From contig NC_044981.1 of NCBI RefSeq assembly GCF_008728515.1, positions 109,111,702-109,175,701 on the forward strand: a DNA stretch of 64,000 nt, in the 5' to 3' direction. Below the pieces are notes generated by a model, which did no database searches, was not told the origin of the DNA, and saw nothing but the letters and a program-made list of their open reading frames with translations. This DNA comes from Papio anubis (lineage: Eukaryota > Chordata > Mammalia > Primates > Cercopithecidae). Position numbers and translations under genes: made by a program. Below, piece after piece: positions 24,180 to 35,065 of the stretch; position 1 is the stretch's first letter, and each line of letters opens with the position of its first letter.

Positions 24180-24846
24180 GCAGCACTTTTCATTTTGAAA
24201 TAAAATCACTTACATAAAAATTATAAAAGTAGTATAAAAAATTCCCTTGTACACTTTACCCAAATTCATAAATATTAATCTTTTACACTTTATCATTCTT
24301 GCATGTTTCATCCTTCTTGGTGCAACCTCTCAGGAGGCACATTGTATCAATCTGTCCCATTGTTGGTGATCTTGATTTTGATCACTCCATTAAGGTAGTG
24401 TCTTCCAGGTTTCTTCATGGTTAAGCTAGTATTTTTCCCCTTGTAGTTAATGTTTCTTGTAGGATGATAATTTCAGACTGTTGTAAATTTAGTATTTTCT
24501 ATAATATCATCTTCCTTTCATTTTAATGTTCATTTATGATTCTTTCCTGAAAAGATTTATTGTAATTATTGGCAAAAGGTGATTTCCTAATCATTTTTCT
24601 ACATTTTTAATTATAATCTCCTGTAGACAAGAACTTTCCTTTCAATTTATTTAGTCATTTTTTCATGTCAGTATGAACTCATTGATTTTTTTATGTGATG
24701 GGTTGCAATTTTTAGTATCATTAGTTGTGGTGTTGTTCAAATTTTCTTCATATTTAAGATGATCCCTATGTCTTTTTTACACATCACCATCATTTTTTGA
24801 GATTTCAGTAATCAGAGATACTCCACACTAACCTTGTGCTACCCCA
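24180..24846. mobile_element. L1M (L1ME-type) 3'UTR-like segment, left part
   Basis: GGTGATCTTGATTTTGATCACTCC, AAGGTAGTGTCTTCCAGG, TTTCCCCTTGTAGTTAATG, GATTCTTTCCTGAAAAG, GGTGATTTCCTAATC and ATGAACTCATTGATTTTTTT follow a known L1M non-coding 3' block. The block resumes at 25264 after an MLT1 LTR. Orientation is uncertain. Confidence 0.6.
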
Positions 24847-25263
24847 TGTGTTAGTTTGCTATGACTGCTGTACAAGGCACCACAGTCCAGGTGGTGAAAA
24901 CAACAGCAATGTGTCATCTCACAGTTTTGAAGGTTAGAACTTCAAAATCAAGATGTCAGTATAGTAGTTTCCTTCTGAGGGCCATGAGGAAAAGATTGGT
25001 TCCAGGCCTCTACTTTGGCTTATAGAAAGCCGCCTCTTCCTGTGTCTCCTCACATTGTCTTCCCTCTTCACATGTCTCTGTATCTTTGAGTGGAATTCTC
25101 CCGTTACACACCAGTCATTTTGGATTAGGACCTACCTTAATGACCTCATCTTAACTAAATATACCTATAATGATCCTATTTCCAAATAAGGTCCTATTGT
25201 AAGATTCTGGGTGTTTGTACTTCAACCTATGAATTGAAGGAGGACAGAGTTCAACTCATAGCA
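24847..25263 (-). mobile_element. MLT1 solo LTR (ERVL-MaLR), minus strand
   Basis: TGTGTTAGTTTGCTATGACTGC, AACAACAGCAATGTGTCATC, CCGCCTCTTCCTGTGTCTCC, TTGGATTAGGACC, TTAATGACCTCATCTTAAC and ACTTCAACCTATGAATTG to CTCATAGCA follow the reversed MLT1 LTR. It splits the L1M 3'UTR-like block. Confidence 0.9.
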
Positions 25264-25660
25264 CTGTCTCAGCATTGGAATCAGCCATTTCTCCAAGGAG
25301 GCCTGGCTCCTTTTATTAGAAATTGATATTTAGAAACTAGCTTCTAGGTGCTAGATGGGCTCACTAATTTTAGGACGTATAGCTTCTACAACCTCTCAGT
25401 GGACAGAGATTTAAAAAAATTTGTGTATATATGCAAACATATTTATGTCTACATGTGTATCTAGATCTAGATATACATACATACATGTATCTACACAAAT
25501 TTTTGTATGTAGATATATATATGCATGCATATGTATCTAGATCTAGATACATGTATGTATACATACCTGTACATACTGAGTTCATGCTGAGACCTACTAT
25601 TCTAAATCCAATACCACAGGACTTACTCTAACCTTCTCCTTTACCTTCTCTTAAGCTTGC
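25264..25660. mobile_element. L1M 3'UTR-like segment, right part
   Basis: The block resumes with GGAATCAGCCATTTCTCCAAGG, CCTGGCTCCTTTTATTAG, CTAGGTGCTAGATGGGCTCAC and TTCATGCTGAGACCTAC, with CCAATACCACAGGACTTACTC near the end. Its internal tract of tetranucleotide-like repeats has become the palindromic region listed next. Confidence 0.6.
25425..25575. repeat. AT-rich palindromic repeat tract
   Basis: Two copies of a CTAGATCTAG-centred palindrome, a 16-base perfect one at 25458-25473 and a 22-base perfect one at 25531-25552 (ATGTATCTAGATCTAGATACAT), lie 76 bases apart. Tracts of ATACATACATACATGTAT and reversed partners lie between and around them. The tract can fold back on itself. Confidence 0.9.
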
Positions 25661-25778
25661 CTTCAATAGATAGAAAGTAGCTCTCCTTTTTCATAGTAAT
25701 TTATTTTCTCAGACCAAGAATGCATATCTGGTAGTTTTAGAATTAACATGTCATACCACTGCGAAAAGCAAGCATTCA
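25661..25778. other. Short unassigned spacer
   Basis: Sequence between the L1M 3'UTR-like block and the L1M 5' copy; no element recognised. Confidence 0.3.
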
Positions 25779-26218
25779 GAACTTCCAGCTCAGCAAGTAA
25801 GGAAATTGGAAGTTGTCACTTTGGGCAAAAAGCAAGTAAAAAACTGAACAAACTGAAAAATCAACAACTCTTGTTAGATCCAGAGAAGTGAGGTCACAGG
25901 ACAAACTGCTGCCCCCAAATTGGATAGAAGACAGGTGAGTACAGAAAATCACAGCTTACAAGACCAGAGACTTCCAGCAAAAACCTTCCAGGGTTGAAAA
26001 CCCTGAACTGTAATTGATGAATTGCCAGAGGCTCAGAGCAGATAACTCAGAGAGTCAGTAACTCTAGGGGGCCCAGTCATCAGAGGTGCCTACATTGGTG
26101 AGCTTTACCTCAGGAGCTCAACCAGATTCTCACAGTGAATACTGGAGAAAAATTTTCTGGGGCTTATAGCAGAGGGAGGAAAAAGAAACATTTCAAAATA
26201 CACCAGAGCATTTTCTCC

Positions 26219-26223
<5 letters not shown>
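25779..26223 (+). mobile_element. L1M 5'UTR, second copy, left part
   Basis: AACTTCCAGC...GTTGTCACTTTGGGC, CTGAACAAACTGAAAAATC, TTAGATCCAGAGAAGTGAGGTCA and CCAAATTGG...AGACAGG align in order with 8746-9190 (GTTGCCACTTTG, CTGAACAAACCAAAAAAGG, TTAGATCCCTAGGAGAACTG, CAAAATTGGGGAGACCAGC). Both are the same L1M subfamily in the same orientation. Confidence 0.8.
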
Positions 26224-26525
<302 letters not shown>

Positions 26526-26847
26526 GTGCATTTTGTCCTTCTTAACAAGAGCTGCCCTCAAGAGAAACTGCCATATCAGAGTCTAAGCTATTGGGGTTCT
26601 ATCAGTGCCTAACTGACATGGGAGAAGGGAAATACTCAACTCCGGCCTAGTCCAGCCATCCTGTCCCACCTATAAAGGGTGGAGGTAGACTGAGAAGCAC
26701 TTGTGAAGTTCACAGTTCAAAGGCACAGGCTCACTAAAAGACTGAGACCTAATCATCGGACTACAGACCACTTCCCCCTCCCCACACCTTACTAACACAT
26801 TAGTAAAGGCTCATTTCCTATTGTTCCCTTGACCCAGTACATAATGT

Positions 26848-27183
26848 TTGGCTACTAAGAAAAAAGTTACAAACCATGTTAAAAGGCAAAAAACAAAACA
26901 AAACAAATCCCACAATATAAAGAGAAACCAAGCCTCAGAACCAGACCCAGCTATGCCAGGGATGTCGGAATTATCAGAACCAGAATTTAAAACAACAATA
27001 ATTAGTATGCTAAGAGCTCTAATAGATAAAGTAGATAGCATTCGAGAGCAGATGGGCAATAGAAGCAGAACAATGGAAATTTTCAGAAAAATAAAAGAAA
27101 TAGTAGAGATCAAAAACACTGTAATAGAAATAAAGAATGTCTTTGATGGGCTCATTGGTAGACAAGACACAACTGAGGAATGA
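26848..27183 (+). pseudogene. L1M ORF1p N-terminal and coiled-coil relic
   Basis: This 111-codon open frame holds the true ORF1 frame over most of its length. The part SELSEPEFKTTIISMLRALI, DKVDSIREQMGN, EIKNTVIEIKNVFDGLIGRQ shows the heptad pattern of the ORF1p coiled coil that trimerises the L1 RNA-binding chaperone. The RNA-recognition and C-terminal domains are not in frame: a stop follows DTTEE, then a TAAA microsatellite and further shifts. The first 25 or so codons come from upstream sequence, so the annotated Met need not be the ancestral start. It is the best-preserved protein relic in the window, but it is broken. Confidence 0.85.
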
Positions 27184-27248
27184 CCCTGAGCTTCAGGATA
27201 CCTAACTAGAAACTTCAAAAATGAAAATGGAAAGAGAAAAGGGACTAA

Positions 27249-27250
27249 AA

Positions 27251-27285
<35 letters not shown>

Positions 27286-27304
27286 ATAGATAAATAAATA
27301 AATA
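27249..27304 (+). repeat. (TAAA)n microsatellite in L1M ORF1
   Basis: About 14 AAAT/TAAA units with one GATAAA variant at 27288-27293. It interrupts ORF1 of the second L1M copy. The homologous place in the first copy (9845-9900) is an A-rich run instead. Confidence 0.97.
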
Positions 27305-27689
27305 ACAGAATGTCCAAGAACTGTTTGGGAAAACTAAAAAAGGTAACCTGTGTAAAGAAAAGAAAGAGAGAAAGAAACAGAAGAAATATTTGAAGCACTA
27401 ATAACTGATAATTTCCTCAAATTAATATCAGATTCCAAACATCAGAGCCAGGAATCCCAGAGAATATCAAGCAGGATAAATTCTTTATGAAACAAACAAA
27501 CAACAACAACAAAAAAAGCGTATCATATTCAAACTACAGAAAATCCAAAATTTTAAAAAATGAAAATAACTCGGAGGAAGAAAACAGCTTATCTATATGT
27601 AACCTGTTACATTCTATTTCTAGAACTTACATTCTAGTTGGGGTACTTATAATTTCCTACAATTTTTAAAAATCCATCCAGTTTCAGTG

Positions 27690-27780
27690 TAGGCCTGTAT
27701 TCATTGGTTTATTCAATAATGCTTGATACATATTTAGTGAATACCTACTGTGATGTGTCAGATGCTGTTTTAGCTGCTTG
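27690..27780 (-). repeat. L2 3'-end relic, minus strand
   Basis: ATTCATTGGTTTATTCAATAATGC, TTTAGTGAATACCTACTGTGATGTGTCAG and ATGCTGTTTTAGCTGCT follow the reversed L2 end (TTCATTCAACAAATATTTATTGAGC, ACCTACTATGTGCCAGG, CACTGTTCTAGG). Confidence 0.6.
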
Positions 27781-27839
27781 TAAATCACAGAGGTCTAGTG
27801 GAACTGGAAGCTCAACTAAAATCACCTCATCATTGGGTT

Positions 27840-28340
27840 CACTCTTCTATATCTCCTCTTAGACATCCCTTCTCTCCAATTGCTGCTTTATGTTGCTTGG
27901 AAACATAAATATTATTGTGCACACTTCCAATTACATATCTATAATGGCGCTCCATTGAAAACAGGATAAATTCCAGCCTCTTTAATATTACATTATAGAC
28001 CCTTTGAAACCTTATCCCTCTACCCAAACAGTTTCATCGCTTGTCAGGTTCTAACTGTCACTCAAATACTCCAGCATGGACGTTGACATTTCTGTCACCT
28101 GGCAAATGGAGCTCCCTATTCCTGTGATACTCTTTCTTCTCCCTACCACAACATCCTACTCAGATTTCCCAAAGTAGAATTAATACTTTCTTCTTGGATG
28201 TTTCCCAAACATATGCAATGGGCTTCTTGCCAAAGTCCCACAGTCTCATTCTTCACACGCTGTGAATGTCCCCAGGGCAGATGGTTATATGTATTCACAG
28301 TAGGATATCAATAATGTTGTTTTGAATGAATAAAAGATAG
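27840..28340 (+). mobile_element. LINE-2 3' part
   Basis: GCGCTCCATTGAAAACAGGATAAATTCC, TACATTATAGACCCTTTGAAACC, CTTCCCAAACATATGC, CCAGGGCAGATGG and AATGTTGTTTTGAATGAATAAAAG follow the L2 3' end in order (GGCTTCCCATTGCCC, AGGATAAAG, GGCCCTGCATGATCTGG, final TTGTTGAATGAATGAA). It points opposite to the L2 scrap just upstream. Confidence 0.65.
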
Positions 28341-28929
28341 TATTTTTTAGTAAAGGCTTGCAAAATCTTTATTTTTCTAGGAGAAGATTAAGGTCCCAGC
28401 AAAGGTCTCATAATTGCTCCTGTTTAAATCACCTTGGTCATTCCCCTTGGAGAATGACAGCAGCAGTGTGAGGCTTAACACTGTTGCTACAGCTGTTCTG
28501 CCAGAGGTTTGCCAGCGATGCCATGAAGGTCTTTTTGAAAGAACCACAGTTTAGCAAAAAAAAAATAATAAAGCACTCTACTCATGAAAAGGTTAGAGAA
28601 AAACTGTATTCCTATTTAATGAGAAGAAATAATCAATTAAATCATTCTATTCTGGTCCCCCTTCTATAAGACCTATAAGAACATGAATTATTGAAGCTTA
28701 CTGTATAACCAACTATAACAGAAGGATGGATTTGGTTTACATCACGTTGATGTTAAATCTTGACATGATGATATGATTAATCATTTCAGCTCACAGTTCT
28801 AAGAGAGAAGAGAGAGAGAAAATTCAAAAGCAGAATTTTTTATTGTAACGCAATACAAAATAGCACTTTTATTAGGATAAAAGCTATTTGCAAAACAAGG
28901 AAATGTATGTAAATAAAAACATATATAAT
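28341..28929. other. Unassigned sequence
   Basis: No named repeat. Short runs (AAAAAAAAATAATAAA at 28556-28571; GAGAGAGAGA near 28811) are the only low-complexity parts. Confidence 0.4.
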
Positions 28930-29420
28930 TAGTTTCCTATTGCTACTTTATCACCACAAATTTCATGGCAAAAAACAACACAAATTTATTGTCTTGCAGT
29001 TCTGGAGTCCAGAAGTATGAAGTGGTCTCACTCAGCTAAAAATCAAGTCACCAACAGAGCCGCATTCTTTCTGGAGACTCTAGTGGGGAATTCCTTTCTT
29101 CGACTTTTCTGGCTTCTAGAGGACACCTGCATCCTTGGCTCTTGGCCACTCCTTCCATCTTCCAAGCCAGTATGGCAACACTTAGATCTCTGTTTTTGTT
29201 GTCACATATTATTTTCTTCTTCTGCCTTCCTTTCCTATCTTTTAATTAACATTAGGACTACATTGGGCCACCCACGTCATCCAAAATAATCTCCTTATTT
29301 TGAGGTCAGCTGATTAGTAGCCTTAATTCCATCTGCAAACTAAATTACCCCTTGCCAAGTACCACTCTCAGGTAACAGCTATTAAGAGAAAGACATCCTG
29401 GTAGAGTACTATTCTATTCA
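28930..29420 (-). mobile_element. MLT1 solo LTR (ERVL-MaLR), minus strand
   Basis: TTAGTTTCCTATTGCTAC, AACAACACAAATTTATTG, CAGTTCTGGAGTCCAGAAG, TGGTCTCACTCAGCTAAAAATC, TTGGCTCTTGGCCACTCC, GGACTACATTGGGCCACCC and AGGTCAGCTGATTAGTAGCC are reversed MLT1 landmarks in order. The last 60 bases are eroded. Confidence 0.85.
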
Positions 29421-29984
29421 GTGTATTTTATATATATACACATATATATGGCTACTTTCCAATTATTTAGAGAAAATAAAGTATGTATAGAATTTTGAGG
29501 TAGAAGATATTATTTCAGGGCAAGGACATAAGGAAGCAAGCAAATATAAAGCTCTGATATTAAAAACTGAAGGTCACATTACCAATGAAATGTTCTGTAA
29601 GTTTATTAATGATTGTGTATCTGTAGTTTTGCAGTTAAAAATATGTAGATACTATTGCAATAAATAAAATGCAACTTCATCTCACAGCATTACGGAATTC
29701 TCTGGTGGCTTTTGCCTTCACATACTTTATTCAATCATTATTCTAAAACATTACGACCATGTTGAAAAGTCCACAAAATGGATGGTTATAAAAAAAAAAA
29801 AAGAGTTTCCCATATTTAAAGCACTAGGAAGCACTACCACAATTTTTAAATGGTCACCAGCTATAGGAGAAAAAGACTAGGAAGCCAGCCTACGAACAGT
29901 AACCAAAAAATAGAGAATGCAGGAGACATTAATTAATCTGTTGCACTTAGAGAAATACATTTATGGTGTACCAAGCACAAAGAG
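29421..29984. other. Unassigned sequence
   Basis: AT-rich, with a short TATATACACATATATATG tract at 29432-29449 and a 14-base A-run at about 29790. No element recognised. Confidence 0.4.
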
Positions 29985-30215
29985 TAAGGGCAGAGGTTCC
30001 AGAGACCACCAGCCCGAGTTCAAATCCCCATCTCTTCTACTTATAATTGATCCAAATTAAGTTACTCAAACTGTCTAATTCAAGCTTCCTCATTATAAAA
30101 GACACATAATATTTCCAATACTGTAAGGTTATTGTGAGAATTGAATTAAGGAAAATGTATGATGCAACCTGAATAGCATGTGGCGCTTGGTATGTACATG
30201 GAAATTATTACTCTG
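29985..30215 (+). repeat. MIR SINE, nearly full length
   Basis: GGCAGAGGTTCCAGAGACC, GAGTTCAAATCCCCATCTCT, AAGTTACTCAAACTGTC, AAGCTTCCTCATTATAAAAG, AAGGTTATTGTGAGAATTGAATTAAGG and GTGGCGCTTGGTATGTAC follow the MIR consensus from the A-box-like start to the 3' end. This is the best MIR in the window. Confidence 0.78.
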
Positions 30216-31619
30216 CTCTTATTATAAAGTGTCCAGAATAGTTCTCAGATGTGAATACTCCATGAGAGAAATCCCAGGTCTTCAGAGATAAAGGCCATTT
30301 GGCTGGGCGAAGGTATGAATGTCAGCGTGGGGCACCCAACACCAGTCTTTATAAATAGAGTAGAGGGAGGGAGAGTAAAGCAAATAACTATCTCTGGATA
30401 AAATAAATTTTGAGCATATAGGAAAAGAGGCATACTGAGATAGGTTTTCAGTAGCACATACAAAAATGATGGTGTGATTTTTACACAATTAAGTTAATTT
30501 TTCTGGCAGAGAAATTTAAAAGAAAAACACTTTCTTCTAATACTAAATAAAAGATAACAATATCAGAAAGGAGTTTTAGGATACACATGTTTAAATCACT
30601 AATTTTCAATAAAACTGAAGATAGTTTTTAAAACTTACTATAAATACAAAAACTAACATGTGCCTCATCAAAAAGCTCATAAACTCAATCAAAATTCAGC
30701 ACAGCAAACTGGCAAATTCAACAGCTCTAAATAAAAAAGAAATTATTTGCTTTCTTATATTTTTAGAGAATATCCATGAAGAGACTATCCAAGTAGATCA
30801 AAAGTAAAAACAAAATTGCAGAAGAAATTGAATATGCTAAAGGAGTTTCAAAGTAAAGAAAATAAGATTTGCTTTCCTTTTATATATGAGCCTGAAAATC
30901 AGTTAGGCCATCAGGAAAGACTTTAGTTAACATGTTACAAAAGAAAATGAGGCAAAAACAAATGGTAACCTAATTATTTGCCTTGTATTTTATGGAAGAA
31001 GATAACAGCACAGTTCTTATGATAAGATTGTCTTTGAAGTAGTATCAAATTGTGAAATAATGTAATTGCTCAGGATGTCCTCAAAGTGTGTTATTTGAAA
31101 AACTAAATGCAAAGAATTATAAAGATCGCATGCTATCTAGCCACTCAGCAGTGAAATGATGGAATTGAAAAATTGATAATGTGAGTTTTCCATAAGAATT
31201 CCAAAAATACCTGGATATATATGTCCAAGTCCTCTAAATATGTCAAGACTTTGTAATTAAAATGGCACAGTAGTAAATTCTTAACCAAGCTATCATTGGA
31301 GGGAAAACAAAAACAAATTTTCTTAGAGGACAAGTGTTAACAAATACACATTTGTTTGCGCTAGAATTGAAGAGTTGAAGAGTTTGACTAAGCTCCAGAC
31401 AACTAATTTATTTCGATTATCATGTTAAGGAGTTAATATCCACATTCTTGAGTTTAATTACTAAATTGACTCTTTTCACATTTAAAAAAAAACCACTTTG
31501 GAACAGAAAAGTATGAGTAAAAATGCAAAGATCAGAGCTCTCAATATCATAGCTGATATTTTAATAAATTACATGGAATAAAGCATAGTTCAACTAGCTA
31601 GTAAGCCAGTGTTATTTTT
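30216..31619. other. Unassigned AT-rich sequence, about 1.4 kb
   Basis: No element or coding exon recognised on either strand; frames do not exceed 72 codons. Confidence 0.4.
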
Positions 31620-31800
31620 CAGACACCTTGCGTAGTTGCGGCAACCTAGACACAGCAGAGAGGTGAGGTCATAGAAGGGGGTAAGTCATGACCTTGCCCT
31701 TAAGTAGCTCACACTATCCTGGGAGAGACAACCTCAAATCAAATATTGGTTTATGTGAAAAGGTAGAAGTGTGCACAGAGAGTTACAGGTGCTCAAACCC
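31620..31800 (-). repeat. Possible L2-like relic, minus strand
   Basis: CATGACCTTGCCCTTAAGTAGCTCACAC, CCTGGGAGAGACAACC and AGGTAGAAGTGTGCACAGAG resemble the reversed LINE 3' text (CCTGCCCTCAAGGAGCTCACA, GGGGGAGACAGAC). Confidence 0.4.
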
Positions 31801-33649
31801 CTGATTTGCAGGTCTCACTAACCTTTTGCCAGTACAGAGATCTCAAAATACAGGAAAAGAAGCTAGAAACTGTAAGAGTGTTTAAAATAGCACTGAGTGG
31901 CAAATGACATCAACTTTAAAGTAAACAGATATATGGAAAGTTGATCCCAGCCCTCCTTAGATCACATACCTTGTACTCAGTTTTTATCCAGTTACTGCCT
32001 CTGAGAGGCATTGCAAACCAATTCTAAGAATCTGCAACTCCCTCTACCAAATACACTTAATGCATTACTTGTCTTTGAACCTTGTGGTAAATGAAATGAT
32101 GAATAAAATCCACAGATGCATCCTTAAAGAGATTCAACACATGGAAAAGGCTCTTTTATAATGACTTTCTCCAGGACATGACTGCATGGCTTCAGACTTT
32201 AGGGAAAAGGAGGTTGCTTGTTTTTGCCTTCTTTAGAACAACTGCTACATAGCAATTACGGCAGAGTGAGTTTATAGCTTGAACAGAATTCTTTATTTTG
32301 AAGCACCAAAGTCTTTGTCTAAAAGATTCACTAAGGAAGTGCTAAAACTGTGTGTAATTTATTCTGCGACTCAACACCATCTTCCAAATTCTCTTCCTTT
32401 TAGATAATAATAAAATATTTTAAACACATTTTTTTTTCTGGTTGTTAGTCTTTACTAATAACTTAAATTTTTATACCAGACTTCTTTCTTAAATACCAAC
32501 CATTTCTTTAAAGTTAAAGCTTTTGTATAACATCAAGCACATGTTTCTGAAGATTTTGTTCTATCCATTAAGATTGTTCAAAAATATATTTCTTTTCTAA
32601 TCATTTCTATCAGTTTCACAAATCATCTGCTTCTTGGGTAGATTCTATCACTAATATCGTGACAAACATTAAAATATGTACTCTCAATCTCTCTCATCAC
32701 CATCACAAATAAAAGAGTTCATGTTATGTTTATTTGGGAAATGACTTAATCAGTTTTGAGATAATCTCTTTGTTCTCATTGTAAATACATAAGTCTCATC
32801 AGTAGTCCCTAAGAACTATTACTCACTTAGGACCCAACAAATTGCTGACATAAAACTGCCCTCAGAAAACCCACTATAGAATCAAAATATAGGCATCAAA
32901 AAAGCCCCCACAGTAATTAGTTTCAATCTTTAATGTGTGTAAAATAAATAGAAAGGACGGTAAGTTTTAAGATGTTTTGTGGCGTATCCTGCCTGGTTCA
33001 ATATTAACTAGTTTCCAGCCTGGTGGACATTGTTATTCTCCTTGCTTCTGGGAAATGGATTTTTGTATTTTTTTTTTTTTACTTTGCTAAAAGAGTTATT
33101 AAACATGATATGCAAAAGTGCACTATTATCATTGAAAAGTTAATTTTGAAGCTACAGATAATAAATCCCCGATGTAAATTTGTAGGATAATAATACATTT
33201 TTTCTGAGCAAATGAATACAAGACAGTTATTCCTATAAACTTTATGTGTTCTTACTCATTTCAGGTTTCAGTGATATTCAAGAAATTATCACAGGAAATA
33301 TCTGTTTAAGCCACTATTTTTTAATTGGTCATCGTAATTATTAACTAGCAACTATATGATATCTCAAACATTTTTATAATGTTTCAAATATTCTATCATC
33401 CTTCCAAAGAATATAACCAGGAAGACAGTCTATGGGCCCTACACGAGAAGAAATAAGGAAGATCCTTCTTTTTCTGGCATAAAAAGAACAGTTTTCACCA
33501 AAAAGGTTCTTCTAAAAAGCAGCATTTCTCTTTATTCAAAACCACAGACTCCACATTCTTTTTGTTGCTTTATTGGCATTTTCTAAGTATGGCTATTGGC
33601 TGCTGCTTTTAAGTGAGATTAAAAAAAATCATTCCTTCAGTAAGTTACT
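31801..33649. other. Unassigned AT-rich sequence, about 1.85 kb
   Basis: No named repeat. A 14-base T-run lies at about 33067-33080. Nothing coding is visible. Confidence 0.4.
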
Positions 33650-34400
33650 CCTGTTTTTTGAGCATTCACAATGCCCATCAGATACCTTTCAAGATAATAT
33701 AACAATGGACAAAATTTTTACACTCATTAGATTTACATTCTAGTAGAAGGAAACAGAGTGTAAATATATTAACATATAAAATATTAACATCAAAGATGTC
33801 GTGCAGTCTTTGAGATACACTAGTCCAAAACTCCGAAGAGCAGATCAGTTGGTGATATAAACTTGGAAAGCATTTGCACAAATATTTAAAGGTTCTAAGA
33901 TTTCAGACATTTAGAGCCATGAAATTGGATGAGATTGCTTTGGGAATTCATGTCATTAGAAAAGCTACAAGAACCAAAACTGAGCTCAAGGGCATTCAGA
34001 CATGTAGCAGCTAGGGAGATGAGAAGGAGCAGACTAAGAGAGGTAATTAGAGATGTCAGGAGGAAGAGGGACAACTGTGGTGTCTTGAAGACACAGAAAA
34101 ATAGCATTTCTAGGAGGAAGCAATGATCAACCATTTCAAAGTAAGATGAAGACCAAGAATTATCCATTGAATTTTGCAATATAAAGGTCACTTTTAACCT
34201 TGGCAAGAACAATTTCAGTGAAGCAATGGTGGAGAGAAAGAATAAAAGAAGAATTAAATAAAGGAAGTACGGAAAACTCATTTATAGTGTCTTGCTGTAA
34301 AAGAGAACAAAGAGAGGGAAATGTGGAGTAATACAAGGGGGTTGTTTTTGTTTGTCTTTAAAATGGGAAAGATTTCACAGGTTTGTATGCCAGTGGTGTT
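33650..34400 (-). mobile_element. LINE-2 relic with reverse-transcriptase region, minus strand
   Basis: The left end carries reversed 3' text (TTAGATTTACATTCTAGTAGAAGG). After an apparent internal deletion near 33770-33840 comes the ORF2 region: TAGAGCCATGAAATTGGATGAGATTGC, GTGGTGTCTTGAAGACAC, GCAATGATCAACCATTTCAAAG, AAGATGAAGACCAAGAATTATCC, ATAAAGGTCACTTTTAACC and CTTGGCAAGAACAATTTCAG. The 128-codon minus-strand frame at 33895-34281 overlaps the reverse-transcriptase region. I see no GVPQGS-type or (F/Y)ADD motif in it, so it is dead. Confidence 0.65.
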
Positions 34401-34600
34401 GATCCAGTTAAGAGAGAAAAACTTGTGATACAAGACATAGATTGAAATATTTTATATATGTGTTGTTGAATAGGCCAGAGGGTGGGATCTAATATAATAC
34501 ACAAGTAGAGTGCTTAGATTTAGTTAGGAACAAAGCACAGTTCTTCCAGAATAATGGAAGGAAAAACAGTGCATAAGCTCAAAGGTAAATAGCTGGGCAT

Positions 34601-35065
34601 TGTGGATTGAATGATGTCCCCTTAAAAGATACGTTAAAGTTCTAAGTCCCCACAACCTGTGAATGTTACCTTATTTGGAAATAGGGTCTTGGCATATGTA
34701 ATCAAGTTAATATGAGCTCGTGCTAGAATACAGTTGGTCCTAATCTAGCATCTAGCTTCTTTATAAGAAGAGGGAAATCAGAACCGAAGGCATCAGACAC
34801 ACAGGGAGAACACTGTGACAACAGACTCGGAGTCTGGAGTGGTGGCTCAGCAAACCCAGAAACACCAAGGACTGCCAGCAATACCAGAAGCTGGGAAGGG
34901 ACAAGAAAGGAGCCCCTGCTACAGCCTTCAGAGACAGCATGGCCCTATTGACACCTTGATTTTGGACTTTTAGGCTCTAGGACAGTGAGAGAACACATTT
35001 CTATTGTTTTTAAGCCACCATATTTGTGGTGCTTTGTCACTGGCAGCCCCGGGAAACAGAAACCA
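34601..35065 (+). mobile_element. MLT1 solo LTR (ERVL-MaLR), plus strand
   Basis: TGTGGATTGAATGATGTCCCC starts it, then CCTTATTTGGAAATAGGGTC, TAATCAAGTTAATATGAG, TTTATAAGAAGAGGGAAATC, CACCAAGGACTGCCAGC, GACACCTTGATTTTGGAC, AAGCCACCATATTTGTGG and GGCAGCCCCGGGAAACAG: a full MLT1 LTR read in sense. Confidence 0.92.

Larger units (their letters stand above)
26544..27597 (+). mobile_element. L1M 5'UTR end and ORF1, second copy, right part
   Basis: AAGAGCTGCCCTCAAGAG, AACTGACATGGGAGAAGGG, TGAAGTTCACAGTTC and CTAAAAGACTGAGACC align with 9190-9360. ORF1 follows from about 26930 to 27590 with AACCAGAATTTAAAACAAC, GATGGGCAATAGAAGC, GATCAAAAACACTGTAATAG, GAAGAAATATTTGAAGCAC and AGGATAAATTC. It ends inside ORF1 after AGCTTATCTATATG, so ORF2 is absent. 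Confidence 0.85.

Noticed and set aside
26811..27398. 195-codon minus-strand open frame
   Set aside because: It is antisense to the L1M ORF1 relic and runs through the TAAA array (translating to a YLFI repeat). The sense frame explains the sequence.
33895..34281. 128-codon minus-strand frame as a possible functional gene
   Set aside because: It overlaps an L2 reverse-transcriptase relic and lacks every catalytic motif. It is open by chance in AT-rich antisense text.
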